From contig CATKZP010000006.1 of assembly GCA_949841355.1 (NCBI GenBank), positions 1 through 64,000 of the forward strand: DNA of 64,000 nucleotides, given 5' to 3'. This document shows, piece after piece, positions 1 through 8,480 of the stretch; positions within the stretch are counted from its first letter, which is position 1, and the number at the start of each line of letters is the position of its first letter. The position numbers and the translations under genes were made by a program. The notes beneath the pieces are model-generated. The model was given only the letters and a program-made list of their open reading frames with translations, searched no databases and was not told the DNA's origin. The DNA is from an uncultured Oscillospiraceae bacterium. Lineage in GTDB: Bacteria; Bacillota; Clostridia; Oscillospirales; Oscillospiraceae.

Positions 1-27
1 ATTTAGCTGTACAATCTTTTCCGACAT
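1..27 (-). CDS. IS256-family transposase, N-terminal fragment cut by window edge
   Basis: An ATG at 27 on the minus strand has an AAGGAG ribosome site about 10 nt upstream and reads MSEKIVQLN before the window ends. From memory this matches the N-terminus of IS256 (mutator) transposases of gut Firmicutes. Only nine residues are visible, so the DDE catalytic domain cannot be checked. The assignment rests on the N-terminus together with the IS256-like terminal sequence at about 95-125. Confidence 0.65.
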
Positions 28-125
28 GGTTTGCTGTCTCCTTTCTGAATGTGGTTCCTCAACTCCATTCTACTTGAGACTGCAAACCTTGTCCTTTTTA
101 TTTGCGCAATTTATTGTACCTTATC
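1..125 (-). mobile_element. IS256-family insertion sequence, one end only
   Basis: Read on the minus strand, 125 down to 95 starts GATAAGGTACAATAAATTG and resembles the terminal inverted repeat of IS256 (GATAAAGTCCGTATAATTG). The transposase start lies about 100 bp inside it, the normal arrangement. The other end is outside the window, so the 8-9 bp target duplication cannot be tested. Confidence 0.55.
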
Positions 126-159
126 GAGGCCAATCTGACATCGTTTTTTCCCTGCTTGT

Positions 160-280
160 CATGCGAAGCATGGAGCCACGCCGAAGGCGTGTTCGACTGG
201 ATGCGGAAGCGGCCAGTCCGGGGCTTGGGGCGGAGCCCCAACAAGTGAGCGGCGATATCCGAAAAGGATATCGCCGCTCA
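160..280. repeat. Cluster of four short hairpins between the IS and the ABC gene
   Basis: Four palindromes follow one another: CATGC/GCATG at 160-172 and CACGCC/GGCGTG at 177-191, both with GAA loops; GGGGCT/AGCCCC at 220-239; and a perfect 15-bp stem at 246-280 with a GAAAA loop. The last is strong enough to end transcription from the ABC gene, but no T-run follows it on either strand. The block may be an element end or a REP-like structure. No coding signal is seen. Confidence 0.5.
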
Positions 281-291
281 TTGCTTGCAGA

Positions 292-358
292 TGTTATCAG
301 AAACAGATACTCAAACCGCTGAAATTACTGGGCAAGGAAGGAAGAATTTCTGATAACA
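292..358. repeat. 12-bp perfect inverted repeat pair, 43 bp apart
   Basis: TGTTATCAGAAA at 292-303 is exactly inverted at 347-358. The pair lies between the hairpin cluster and the stop of the ABC transporter gene. It could be a recombinase or attachment-related site or the base of a long stem. No function is shown by the sequence. Confidence 0.45.
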
Positions 359-384
359 GCATCTCTGATAGTACAAAACTGACC

Positions 385-2013
385 TTAGCGAGCTTCATTC
401 TTAGAACATAATATACCGTTAGCTAGTTCATAGATCCCATCGTATCGTGGGATCAGGGTGGGGTTCGGTTTATGGCAGACATGAAGTACCATTGCCGGCT
501 CATTTAACAGCAGATGCTCTATCATTGCTGAATTGTTTTGATCGAGCGCAGAGGTAACTTCATCTAATAAATATATTGAGGGACACCCAACCATTGCGCG
601 TGCCAAAGCCACACGCTGCTGCTCCCCGCCGGATAACGAATCCATAATTTCCGGCGTTAGCTCTTCATCATGGTACCTCTCCAGCAAATACTCCAAATTC
701 AGCTTTCTAATTACATCGTAATAAACATCTTTGGAAATTGGCCTCCCCAAACAGATATTGTCCTCTAAAGTAGCATAGAAGAGATAGGGAGTTTGAAAAA
801 CGGGGCAGACTTTTTCGTAATATGACTCATATGCTATAGATCTGATTTCGTGTTGATTGTAGAGAATTTGCCCGCCATATTTGGTATTCCCAATTTGGGC
901 GATTAAACGGAGCAAGGTGGATTTCCCGCTTCCGCTTTTGCCAGTGATGAGATATTTTCCACCGGCAATAAAGTGTGCGCAAATATCATTTAGAATTGTG
1001 AGGTCCTCAACCTGGTAAGAAATGTGGTCAATGGATAACTGTTTCAAAGTTTCGGCTTGATTGGTTCGCAACGCCTTGTTTTCGGGCGTGCTATTGATCA
1101 TGCGCCTATACTGCTCCAGGATTGGCAGTGCTTCGTTGCGTCCGTGCCGCAGGTAGGCTAACACCTCAATGGGGCTGCTGATCACTTCAGCCAGTTGTAT
1201 TACAGCGACAAGGCTTCCAACATCCATTTCGTTTCTGGAAATAAGGTCAATGCCAATCATGAGAATCAAGACCGTTTTCGCAACTTGCAGAAAGATTGTA
1301 ATTCCCTGAACGATCAATTGATGTTTCAGCAAGACGGCTTCACTCTTCGCGATCCCATCATTCGCCGCATTGATTGTTCCTGCTGCGTATGGCTGACAAC
1401 GATATGCCTTCACCAAACGAAGGCCATTTAAAATCGATTGCAGTGTTGTGTTATATTTGCCTAACATTCCTGAATAGATTTTTCTGGCTTCGCCTCCCCG
1501 CTTTCTCATGGTATTAGGAAAAACTACAATAAGAATGCTGACGCCAACAATCGTAAGGGCTAATATCCAATGAATGAACAGCAAGGACAAGGCAGAAAAG
1601 AGGATAATGCATGTACATTTAATAATATCAATTGTCCCTAAAAAATACTGCTCGGCCACGCTGGGGATATCGTTATTGATAAATGATGTAAATGCGGAAA
1701 TTCCTTCTCTTGTGGAACTTTCCTGTGCAGAAAAAGAACGAAACGCATTTTCGCGCATCTGCTTCTTCTGCTTAATCTTTAAGGTGTCGCTCATGTAGTT
1801 ATCCAGCTCGGCAAAACAAATCTGAAAAAAGCTGACGGACAAAAATACACACAGTATGATCACGCGATTGGAAGAATCCGTAAGAACGGAAGTTATTAGA
1901 CGTCCAGAAATTGTAGGAACCGCAACTCCGATCGCAGAGTAAATAAGTCCCACAAGTAATGTTAATAGGAAAAATCTTTTATTCTTCCCCAGAAGCGAAA
2001 GAAAACCTGTCAT
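385..2013 (-). CDS. ABC transporter, fused permease and ATPase (half transporter)
   Basis: This is an exporter-type half transporter of 542 residues. An N-terminal six-helix membrane domain spans about residues 10-290 and a nucleotide-binding domain about 320-540. The Walker A motif GKSGSGKST, signature LSGGEQQRV and Walker B IYLLDEVTSALD are all present, so ATP hydrolysis should be intact. It probably works as a homodimer in the cytoplasmic membrane. No peptidase domain is present at the N-terminus. The gene is AT-rich compared with its neighbours and follows a radical SAM/SPASM gene on the same strand, suggesting export of a modified peptide. The start has a GGAGGG site. The substrate is unknown. 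Confidence 0.9.
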   Translation of the reverse strand: MTGFLSLLGKNKRFFLLTLLVGLIYSAIGVAVPTISGRLITSVLTDSSNRVIILCVFLSVSFFQICFAELDNYMSDTLKIKQKKQMRENAFRSFSAQESSTREGISAFTSFINNDIPSVAEQYFLGTIDIIKCTCIILFSALSLLFIHWILALTIVGVSILIVVFPNTMRKRGGEARKIYSGMLGKYNTTLQSILNGLRLVKAYRCQPYAAGTINAANDGIAKSEAVLLKHQLIVQGITIFLQVAKTVLILMIGIDLISRNEMDVGSLVAVIQLAEVISSPIEVLAYLRHGRNEALPILEQYRRMINSTPENKALRTNQAETLKQLSIDHISYQVEDLTILNDICAHFIAGGKYLITGKSGSGKSTLLRLIAQIGNTKYGGQILYNQHEIRSIAYESYYEKVCPVFQTPYLFYATLEDNICLGRPISKDVYYDVIRKLNLEYLLERYHDEELTPEIMDSLSGGEQQRVALARAMVGCPSIYLLDEVTSALDQNNSAMIEHLLLNEPAMVLHVCHKPNPTLIPRYDGIYELANGILCSKNEAR

Positions 2014-2109
2014 TGAAATATCCCTCCTACATGGAATCTTTTGAAATCAAGTAAAATACCTGATGTTCTTTGACCACAGCTGGAGGCTCCACGCTATATC
2101 ATCGAAGCA

Positions 2110-2166
2110 TCAGATATGCTGCGACAAAAGCTGATATAGCATCCTAACCATACTATAGTAATTCAT
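2110..2166 (-). CDS. Short ORF between maturase and exporter, possible peptide precursor
   Basis: An 18-residue ORF (MNYYSMVRMLYQLLSQHI) starts with ATG at 2166, with an AAAGGA ribosome site about 8 nt upstream. It lies in the 297-bp gap between a radical SAM maturase and an ABC exporter, where ribosomal peptide precursors often sit. The same frame is open upstream to 2298 (62 residues) but with a poor ribosome site. It has no leader/core signature, so this is a candidate only. Confidence 0.3.
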   Translation of the reverse strand: MNYYSMVRMLYQLLSQHI

Positions 2167-2310
2167 ATTATTTTTCCTTTCCCCAGGTGTCGATAGCCCT
2201 TCTTTTCCGTTTTGGCCCGTTACCCAGTTCGTATTTATTTTATGTAAGCACAAATAGCCCACACGCCGTTGTTGAACGCTGTTTTCCAATTGATTCATAC
2301 AAAACAGATT

Positions 2311-3432
2311 TTAAGATATCTCATCCTCAAATACAAGGGGATCAAGAAAAATATCCAAATTCTGCAAAACAATCTGGATCGCGTCCAGAGTATAATCCCG
2401 GCATCGATCTCTATAAATGGTATTATCATCCAAACAACCGAATTCACAAAAATTCCTTAATGCACATTTTTGACACTCTACAGTGTACTTGCTAGAATGC
2501 TGGACATATGGTATCAGCGCCTTCTCAGATATAATTTCTTTTTCGGAATCAAAAGCCCCAATAATTGATGTGGAAATTTGTGGGCAGCAATAAATTAAAT
2601 TATTTGTGAAATCATATACTTTGGTATTACAAATATTACAGCGTTTATATGAAATCTCTCGCTCGGTGAGCAAATCAGATATTTTATTAGCGACTACTGA
2701 ATTAACAAAGAGATTTGCATGGTGAACCGTTTTTTTCAATTCCACAAATAGTTTTAAAAGCGTTTCGGTAGGCAATTCGTCTTCCGTATGCAGAACCTTA
2801 TTTAGGAGAATTGGATACTCTTGGCTAAAGTGATCGGAAAGATATTGCACCAATCTAACAATCTCATCAGAATTATTTGAATCAACATTAATTTGAATAG
2901 CAAACGGTATCTTTTTTTCTCGAAGAAAATGCAGATTTGACAGAATTCGTGCAAAACCATTCTCTCGCCCCAAAGGCCTTCTACGATTATGGGTACATTC
3001 TAAACCATCTATAGAAATAATTATGGTTTCAACCTGCTTAGTATTTTGCGTCAAAAAAGCACGTACTGAATAATCAAAATATCCATTAGAAAAGAAAGTA
3101 AACTTCTTCTCCGGGTCAATGGCAAAAAGGAATTCAAGGCTTTGCAGATTTTGTGCCAAAAATGGCTCTCCTCCAAAGATTACTATATCATGGTTATTCT
3201 GTAGTACTTTCCTTAAAAGTAAATTATACTGATTTAGAATGACCGGATGAGTGCATTGATGCGTTCCCTGAAAGCAATATTTACACTGTGCATTACAAGA
3301 ATTAGTTATTTTAAGATAAACTCGGCTTTTTTGCGAGTAGGATCTAGGTGGATTAAGCTGCAATATTCCATTCGAATCTTTAATAGTGAAATGTTCCAAG
3401 TCAAGTGTGATGTCATTAGATGTTATTTCCAT
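2311..3432 (-). CDS. Radical SAM/SPASM peptide-modifying enzyme
   Basis: The protein has 373 residues. The radical SAM cluster motif is CNAQCKYC near residue 46, followed by the GGEP-type motif FGGEPF. The C-terminal third carries a SPASM-like cysteine set: CNIC, a CCP pair and CQKCALRNFCEFGC, with a further Cys, enough for auxiliary Fe-S clusters. The family modifies ribosomal peptides or acts as a sulfatase-maturase-like enzyme. The gene starts 20 nt after the ssb stop with a GGGAGG site and is followed by an ABC exporter, so a small natural-product cassette is likely. Low GC against the flanking genes points to recent acquisition. The peptide substrate and product type cannot be read from the sequence. 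Confidence 0.88.
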   Translation of the reverse strand: MEITSNDITLDLEHFTIKDSNGILQLNPPRSYSQKSRVYLKITNSCNAQCKYCFQGTHQCTHPVILNQYNLLLRKVLQNNHDIVIFGGEPFLAQNLQSLEFLFAIDPEKKFTFFSNGYFDYSVRAFLTQNTKQVETIIISIDGLECTHNRRRPLGRENGFARILSNLHFLREKKIPFAIQINVDSNNSDEIVRLVQYLSDHFSQEYPILLNKVLHTEDELPTETLLKLFVELKKTVHHANLFVNSVVANKISDLLTEREISYKRCNICNTKVYDFTNNLIYCCPQISTSIIGAFDSEKEIISEKALIPYVQHSSKYTVECQKCALRNFCEFGCLDDNTIYRDRCRDYTLDAIQIVLQNLDIFLDPLVFEDEIS

Positions 3433-3452
3433 ACCCCTCCCGCAGCACGTTT

Positions 3453-3905
3453 TCAGAATGGCAGGTCGCCGTCGTCATCCGCTATGTCAGCGAAGCTGTT
3501 GTCAGAGCCGGCGCCGAAATCACCAGGCAACTGGAAATCGTCATCCTTTCCGGCCTTGCCCCCAGTGCTGCCGCCGTCCTTGGGCTTGCTGTCGCCAAAG
3601 TAGACGCTGGACGCTAGAATCTCCGCGCTGCGGCGCTTGTTCCCCTCCTTGTCCGTCCAGTCCCGGAGCTGCAAACGCCCCTCCACCACGGCCATACGGC
3701 CTTTGGCGAGGTACTTGCTCACAAACTCGCCGGTGGAGCGCCATGCCACACAGTCAATGAAATCGGTGACGCGCTCACCGGTCTCCTTGTTCTTGAAGTC
3801 CCGGTCCACCGCCACGGTGAAGCTGGCCACGGCCGTGCCGGCCTGGGTGTGCCGCAGCTCCGGGTCTCGGGTCAGACGGCCCATCATTACGATGTGGTTC
3901 AACAT
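3453..3905 (-). CDS. ssb: Single-stranded DNA-binding protein of the mobile element
   Basis: This 150-residue protein has an OB-fold over about residues 1-105 (start MLNHIVMMGRLTRDPELR), a Gly/Asp-rich linker and the acidic tail DDDGDLPF, which recruits replication partners in SSB proteins. It probably protects single strands during transfer or replication of the element. The start has a strong AAGGAGG site. It follows the MoxR gene on the same strand and ends just before the cargo genes. Confidence 0.95.
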   Translation of the reverse strand: MLNHIVMMGRLTRDPELRHTQAGTAVASFTVAVDRDFKNKETGERVTDFIDCVAWRSTGEFVSKYLAKGRMAVVEGRLQLRDWTDKEGNKRRSAEILASSVYFGDSKPKDGGSTGGKAGKDDDFQLPGDFGAGSDNSFADIADDDGDLPF

Positions 3906-3926
3906 GATATTATCCTCCTTGTATTA

Positions 3927-5321
3927 TTATTGCAACGCCGCCAGCTGTTCCAGCGGCGTGTAGGTGAAGCCCACCGTCTCGTGGGCCTTTCGGTTGATCT
4001 GTTCCATATCCGCCAGCAGGCCGTCCGTCAGCGCCTTCTCGCCATCGGACTGGACAGATGCCGCCAGCCTCTGCTGTTCATTGTAGAGCCGCACCAGTTC
4101 GCCCCGCAGCTTGATGAGGGCCTTGCTGCCCGCGTTGGGTTTACTGGTATCGGAGATGGCTGCGTCGAACTCCGTCCGCACGTCCACCGCCATGGCGCGG
4201 ATGCCGTTCACCTTGTCCTGCATGGGGTTGACGCACATGCGCTCCAGCACAGTTTCCACCCCGGGCCGGTCCCCCGGCTTCTGCCAGAGGTAGTTTTTCA
4301 GGGCCAGCAGATCCTGGGACTCCACCTGGCTGTGGCCGGACAGCCACGCCTTAGCCTGGGCGATGGGGTAGTAATTGAGGTACTTGCGGTCCGACACTGG
4401 GACGCCGTCCTTCCGAAGCTGGCACAGGATATCGTCAGCCAGCTCGTTCACAGCGTCGGGCACCGGGATCGCCGCCACTTCCTTCTGCATCTGCTCCAGC
4501 TCATCCAGTGTGATGGATGCGGCGATCTGTCCGGTGCGCCCCGCCTGCTTGTCCGCCAGCACCGCCAGCCGCTTGGCGCGGTCTGAGATGTTGTCCGTTA
4601 CCACCTTCAGCTCCAGACGGTCATAGAGGGCCTCCAGGATCTTCTCCTGGGGATCGTTGAAGTTAGGGATCTCGTTGGAGGCAGCGAAAAAGGAGATGGT
4701 GGGGATGGGATAAGTACGGCCCTCGTTGGTGTACTTGCGCTCGTTGAGGGCGGTGAGCAGGGAGTTGAGCACCCCATCGTTGCACTTGAAAATTTCGTCC
4801 ACGAACACAATATCCGCCTCGGGGATTTTCCCGGCAGTAAGTACAGAGGGCTCGCCGGAGTGAAGTGTCGCCAGAGCCGCCCGATAATCTGCCAGAGCCG
4901 CCGTGTGCGCCCTCAGCAGTTCATAGGTTGATGGCGAATCCTTTTGGCTGGAAAAGCTTTCTACAAAACACTCCAGCTTTGAACGCAGGTGTTGGTAGAG
5001 CTCATCGCCGCTCACAACGGACTCCGGCACGCTGCCGGGGAGCAGGCTGGACAGGTCAACGCGCCCGAAAAGCTGTTCCTCATCGGTCTGCTTGGACAGC
5101 AGGCGCTCAAACTGCCGGGCCCCGGTGATCCGGGCGCGGAACTGGTTGATGGCGTAGCTCTTGGCCTGGCCGGGCGCACCCAGGATGAACAGGTTCTTTC
5201 GGGTGAGCAGGGCGATGGCGATGGCCTCCACCAGCTCCTCCCGCTCCGCCACCTGGCCGTTCACATCGGCCATGACGGCCAGCATACGGTCACGCAGGGA
5301 CTGTGTATTTTGATTTGGCAT
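3927..5321 (-). CDS. MoxR/RavA-family AAA+ ATPase
   Basis: A 464-residue AAA+ protein. The start chosen is ATG at 5321 (MPNQNTQSL) with a GAAAGGGG site; the longer open frame upstream has none. Walker A is GAPGQAKS near residue 51 and Walker B is IVFVDEIFK, followed by the sensor region FFAASNEIP, all as in MoxR/RavA chaperone-like ATPases. The C-terminal part is helical. These proteins usually remodel partner proteins, often with VWA-domain partners, but none is seen nearby. It is part of the conserved minus-strand backbone of the element, and its job in transfer is unknown. Confidence 0.85.
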   Translation of the reverse strand: MPNQNTQSLRDRMLAVMADVNGQVAEREELVEAIAIALLTRKNLFILGAPGQAKSYAINQFRARITGARQFERLLSKQTDEEQLFGRVDLSSLLPGSVPESVVSGDELYQHLRSKLECFVESFSSQKDSPSTYELLRAHTAALADYRAALATLHSGEPSVLTAGKIPEADIVFVDEIFKCNDGVLNSLLTALNERKYTNEGRTYPIPTISFFAASNEIPNFNDPQEKILEALYDRLELKVVTDNISDRAKRLAVLADKQAGRTGQIAASITLDELEQMQKEVAAIPVPDAVNELADDILCQLRKDGVPVSDRKYLNYYPIAQAKAWLSGHSQVESQDLLALKNYLWQKPGDRPGVETVLERMCVNPMQDKVNGIRAMAVDVRTEFDAAISDTSKPNAGSKALIKLRGELVRLYNEQQRLAASVQSDGEKALTDGLLADMEQINRKAHETVGFTYTPLEQLAALQ

Positions 5322-5334
5322 AGTTTTACCCCTT

Positions 5335-5826
5335 TCAATCCTGTGATAATTCCAGAGATTTTTCATACTCCGCATAGCAAGGCGGACAGGACAGATTGCG
5401 CCGGGGCTGGTATCCTGCCGTTTGCAGGAGCGCCACATACAACAGGGCGTCCCGCGCACTTTGGAAAGCCTCCGTTTTTACCGCGCAGCCGCAGAAAACA
5501 CAGTGTTCCAAAACCACTTCACAGGATGTCCCAACCGATTTCCGCCGGATTTCGTAGCTGCGGGCAATTTCCCGCAGCCCGTCGTCCGGCATATGGAACA
5601 GCGCCGCGAACCGCTCCCCGAAATCCTTCGTCCTGCTTTTCAAGTCGGTGTTTTCCGCCCGCGCCTTGGTCAGCTGGAGGCGCAGGAACCGGGCTTCCTG
5701 ACCGGCATTTTCGCCCAACTCTTCCGCGTCCGCCCATTCGCTCTCCCGGTCAATGAAATGCCGCGCCATGAAGCGAGACAGCCGGCGGCAAAACCCTTGC
5801 AATGCCGCGCGCAGACGGTACATCAT
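5335..5826 (-). CDS. Unknown element protein with C-terminal cysteine pairs
   Basis: About 163 residues. The start is uncertain: a GGAGG site overlaps the first ATG at 5835 and fits the ATG at 5826 better. The N-terminus is basic and helical, the centre looks like a coiled coil (about residues 45-75), and CVFCGC and CPPCYAEYEKS near the C-terminus could bind zinc. No family is recognised. The stop lies 13 nt before the MoxR start, so the two are probably cotranscribed. Confidence 0.65.
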   Translation of the reverse strand: MMYRLRAALQGFCRRLSRFMARHFIDRESEWADAEELGENAGQEARFLRLQLTKARAENTDLKSRTKDFGERFAALFHMPDDGLREIARSYEIRRKSVGTSCEVVLEHCVFCGCAVKTEAFQSARDALLYVALLQTAGYQPRRNLSCPPCYAEYEKSLELSQD

Positions 5827-5842
5827 CACAGCCATCCTCCAC

Positions 5843-6202
5843 TTACGCCGCGCTCAGCTGCTGATACAGCCTGCTGTCCTCCCGGATAGCGTCGAGGGAA
5901 ATGATGTTTCCTCCACGGAACTCCTTCGGAGCGCCGGTGATGCCGGTCAGGCGGCGGACCTCCTTGCAGTTGAGCAGCTCATATTTCAGCTGCGCGTAGA
6001 TGCGTTTTTTTAGAGAACCCTTGGCCGGGTCGTAGGTGTCCACACAACGGATCAGCCGGATGGCCAGCTGCTGGTACACATCGTCCCGTTCAAGGTGCGC
6101 GGCCTGGATCAGCGTCCAGTTCTGCCGGATCACAGTGTCGATGCAGTGGAGGTGCTCCTCCACCACGCGGTTGCGAAGCTCATAGGAAATATTGTTTTTC
6201 AT
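5843..6202 (-). CDS. Sigma-70 region 2-like protein of the element
   Basis: This 119-residue protein starts at ATG 6202 (MKNNISYEL) with an AAGGAG site. The segment DDVYQQLAIRLIRCVDTYDPAKGSLKKRIYAQLKYEL resembles region 2 of sigma-70 factors (core binding and -10 recognition). No region 4 follows, so it may need a partner or act as a regulator of element genes. It lies in the minus-strand backbone operon. Confidence 0.6.
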   Translation of the reverse strand: MKNNISYELRNRVVEEHLHCIDTVIRQNWTLIQAAHLERDDVYQQLAIRLIRCVDTYDPAKGSLKKRIYAQLKYELLNCKEVRRLTGITGAPKEFRGGNIISLDAIREDSRLYQQLSAA

Positions 6203-6282
6203 TTCAAAAACTCCTTGTATTTTGGGGTCCTGCGCGTGGGGCGCAGGACCAATTTGTTTGCCGGCCATTCGTGTGCCCTGTG

Positions 6283-6828
6283 TCAAGCCGCGATGACCCG
6301 GTACTTCAGGGACAGCTCTCCCCGAACATTCTTGTCAAAGACGAGCTCCCGCCCGGTGACTGGGTCGATGTTCCTACACCGGTCATGGATCAGGTACTCA
6401 TAGCCCCTACTTCCCCTGTGGCGGCGGGCATTCTGCCGTCCGGCGCCACTGGAAAAGCTGCGAAAAAAGCCCACCATGCTCCAATATCCGGCGTTCGGGG
6501 ATTGGGCCGCCTTGCGGTCCCAGCCGTCCATGGCCTCCTGTTCGTCCTCCGTGGCCGGGCGAAACCCGCTGTTGTAGACGGAGAGGATATCGCCATCCAG
6601 CTCAAATCGAGCAGACCGCTCCACCCGCAGCTGGGACGTTTTCTGATTGGGATCGTTCAGTCCTTCCGTGGTGTTGAGCGCCAGGTCAAAGCCATAGCTG
6701 CGCACAGCGGCGATGCGGCGGGGGCCCCGCAGCCAAGGCGCAAAGCCAGACGTTTCCCCGTTGCGCCAGAGCAGCTCCAGGAAAATGGGCCGCTCCTGTG
6801 CCACTCGCTTAAATTCATTCAGCGTCAT
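6283..6828 (-). CDS. Unknown element backbone protein, 181 aa
   Basis: This soluble 181-residue protein has no visible signal peptide, membrane segment or cysteine cluster. The start has an AAAGGA site 9 nt upstream. The N-terminal half (PIFLELLWRNGE, RYGFDLALN-like strands) looks like a compact alpha/beta fold and the C-terminus is basic. I do not recognise the family. Its place in an unbroken run of minus-strand genes suggests a conserved accessory role in the element. Confidence 0.6.
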   Translation of the reverse strand: MTLNEFKRVAQERPIFLELLWRNGETSGFAPWLRGPRRIAAVRSYGFDLALNTTEGLNDPNQKTSQLRVERSARFELDGDILSVYNSGFRPATEDEQEAMDGWDRKAAQSPNAGYWSMVGFFRSFSSGAGRQNARRHRGSRGYEYLIHDRCRNIDPVTGRELVFDKNVRGELSLKYRVIAA

Positions 6829-6851
6829 GTTCAGCGTCCTTTCTTTAAACT

Positions 6852-7139
6852 CTACGGTGCTTTTTCAACAATCTTCCAGCAGAAATTCAAAATTACACCC
6901 GCAGGCAGGACCTTAAACTTCTCCTGCCGCTCCGGGGAAAGGGCGCTATACACCTGACAGACCACGTTAGCCGTCACAGCGTCCAGCCAGGTCCAGCCCT
7001 TCCCATTTTCAAAAGGCTCGCACAGGTCGTACTGCCCGGGTGTTTCCGAGCTGGGGCGTATCATGCGCAGGCCCCCGGATCGCACGATCTCGCAGCACTC
7101 CAAAAACGTCAGGCCATTCCTCGTTCCAGGCTCACACAT
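6852..7139 (-). CDS. Unknown small element protein, 95 aa
   Basis: The ATG at 7139 (MCEPGTRNG) overlaps the stop of the upstream gene by 8 nt and has a GGAGG site, so it is preferred to the longer frame that starts at 7238. The protein is rich in aromatic residues and has three cysteines, with no motif I can name. Translational coupling to the 7132-7491 gene is likely. Confidence 0.55.
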   Translation of the reverse strand: MCEPGTRNGLTFLECCEIVRSGGLRMIRPSSETPGQYDLCEPFENGKGWTWLDAVTANVVCQVYSALSPERQEKFKVLPAGVILNFCWKIVEKAP

Positions 7140-7491
7140 GGCTTCCGGCCTCCCCGGCGTCCTTTTGCTCCATCTGCCGCCGGTATTCTGACTCCAATTC
7201 TTGGGCCGGCGTATAGCGGTGCAGGTTCTGATTGACATATTCGCCGGCGTGGTGCATCAGCACACCGCACAGCTCGCCCATGATCTTGGTGGCATCCAGA
7301 TCCCGCCTCAGCGTTTTCAGCGTGCCCACATGGAGGGAGCACCGCCTGGATTCATCAAACTTGCCCTTCAGATAGCAGTCGATGTACTCCAGCCTCCAGC
7401 CGGTGGGAAGGAAGTGCATAGAGTAAAAGTCTGTCAGCTCCCGGAAATCATGGCTCTGATGCCCCGGACACTCGCACCAACGATCACTCAT
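7132..7491 (-). CDS. Unknown element protein, 119 aa
   Basis: The ATG overlaps the upstream stop by four bases (ATGA), the usual sign of coupled translation. The protein is charged, has a short CECPGH cluster at the N-terminus and a predicted helical C-terminus, and has no membrane segment. I do not recognise the family. Confidence 0.55.
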   Translation of the reverse strand: MSDRWCECPGHQSHDFRELTDFYSMHFLPTGWRLEYIDCYLKGKFDESRRCSLHVGTLKTLRRDLDATKIMGELCGVLMHHAGEYVNQNLHRYTPAQELESEYRRQMEQKDAGEAGSHV

Positions 7492-8054
7492 CCCTGCCCA
7501 CCGCCTTTCTCCGCTGGGGCAGGCCCGGAGGGCTGCACACGCGAACGGTCAAAATACGACAGCGGGATCGCTCTGAACGTATCGAAGTAAAAATAGTAGG
7601 GTTTCAAACCGTCGTCGATCTCAATGACCTCCCCATACTCCACCTGGTTTCTGATTTCAGAGGTAACACAGGTGCTCACATCGGACAGCATCGCGTCATA
7701 AAACTGCTTGGCAGTCATGCCCAGCGGAAATTCAAGGCGCAGCTTGTAACGGTGTGCGGAAACAGAGCGGTATGCATCCTGCTCATTGCCGCTCCTGGCC
7801 GCAGACGCCTCCCGGTTGAGGAGCCAATCCATGATCGACGCCTCGCTATTCACAAAGCCATAGACACGGCACACCGGCGGGGAGATCAGCCGGGGGCACC
7901 ATCTGGGGGGCTTGTATTTCGGGTCGGACTTGCGGAACCGCTTGGGTTTCCGCTTTTTCGGGAAACCATTGCAGTAGCGCGTGCAGCCCACAACCTGGTG
8001 GTACTGACAGCCGGGGCAAGTCGGCACCGGGAAGGTGTACTTTGTTTTTTCCAT
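7488..8054 (-). CDS. Unknown element protein with Cys-rich N-terminus, 188 aa
   Basis: Residues 12-28 contain CPGCQYHQVVGCTRYC, a likely zinc or metal site, followed by a strongly basic stretch (KKRKPKRFRK) that could bind nucleic acid. The C-terminal half, with EFPLGMTAKQFYDAML, looks like a separate alpha/beta domain. The gene starts directly after the preceding stop and overlaps the next gene by four bases. The function is unknown; a DNA- or RNA-binding accessory protein is a guess. Confidence 0.6.
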   Translation of the reverse strand: MEKTKYTFPVPTCPGCQYHQVVGCTRYCNGFPKKRKPKRFRKSDPKYKPPRWCPRLISPPVCRVYGFVNSEASIMDWLLNREASAARSGNEQDAYRSVSAHRYKLRLEFPLGMTAKQFYDAMLSDVSTCVTSEIRNQVEYGEVIEIDDGLKPYYFYFDTFRAIPLSYFDRSRVQPSGPAPAEKGGGQG

Positions 8055-8480
8055 CTACGACCCCTCCCTGATGCGAGAGTTCTCATTTCCAGCACGCCAG
8101 TTTAGCCATTCCTGCACAAATTCCCGATCAGATTCGTGAAACAGCGATATAAACATATCTCGGAAGCAGTTTACATTGGCGGGAAGCCGTTCATTTTGCG
8201 CACTCCACATCTGAAACATCCAACGGTAGATCTCCGTCAACAGTTCATCCGGCGTGGCCTGACTGGGCAATTCCCTGCCGATGCACAGGTCACCTCCACA
8301 GATTCGGCATCGGCCGATTTTGCACAGGCGGCGGCCTTCTTCCGGCTCCAGGGTGGTATACTTCAGTTCAAAGCCGGAGAACTCAAAATAGTTCATGAGG
8401 TGATTAACCTGTATGGCTATGTCATCATTTTTCCAGTCAATACAATGGCACATCGACTGTTTATGCTCACATTCCCGCAT
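8055..8480 (-). CDS. Unknown element protein with zinc-ribbon-like cysteines, 141 aa
   Basis: The ATG at 8480 (MRECEHKQ) has a GAGGAGG site and overlaps the upstream TAA by one base, so it is preferred to the GTG at 8513. Cysteines occur as CEHKQSMCHC at the N-terminus and CKIGRCRICGGDLC near residue 60, consistent with metal binding. The family is unknown. It is tightly coupled to the DUF3268 gene before it. Confidence 0.6.
   Translation of the reverse strand: MRECEHKQSMCHCIDWKNDDIAIQVNHLMNYFEFSGFELKYTTLEPEEGRRLCKIGRCRICGGDLCIGRELPSQATPDELLTEIYRWMFQMWSAQNERLPANVNCFRDMFISLFHESDREFVQEWLNWRAGNENSRIREGS

Noticed and set aside
26-322. Plus-strand ORF of 98 codons at the left edge
   Set aside because: It has no ribosome site and runs antisense through the IS256 end and the hairpin cluster.
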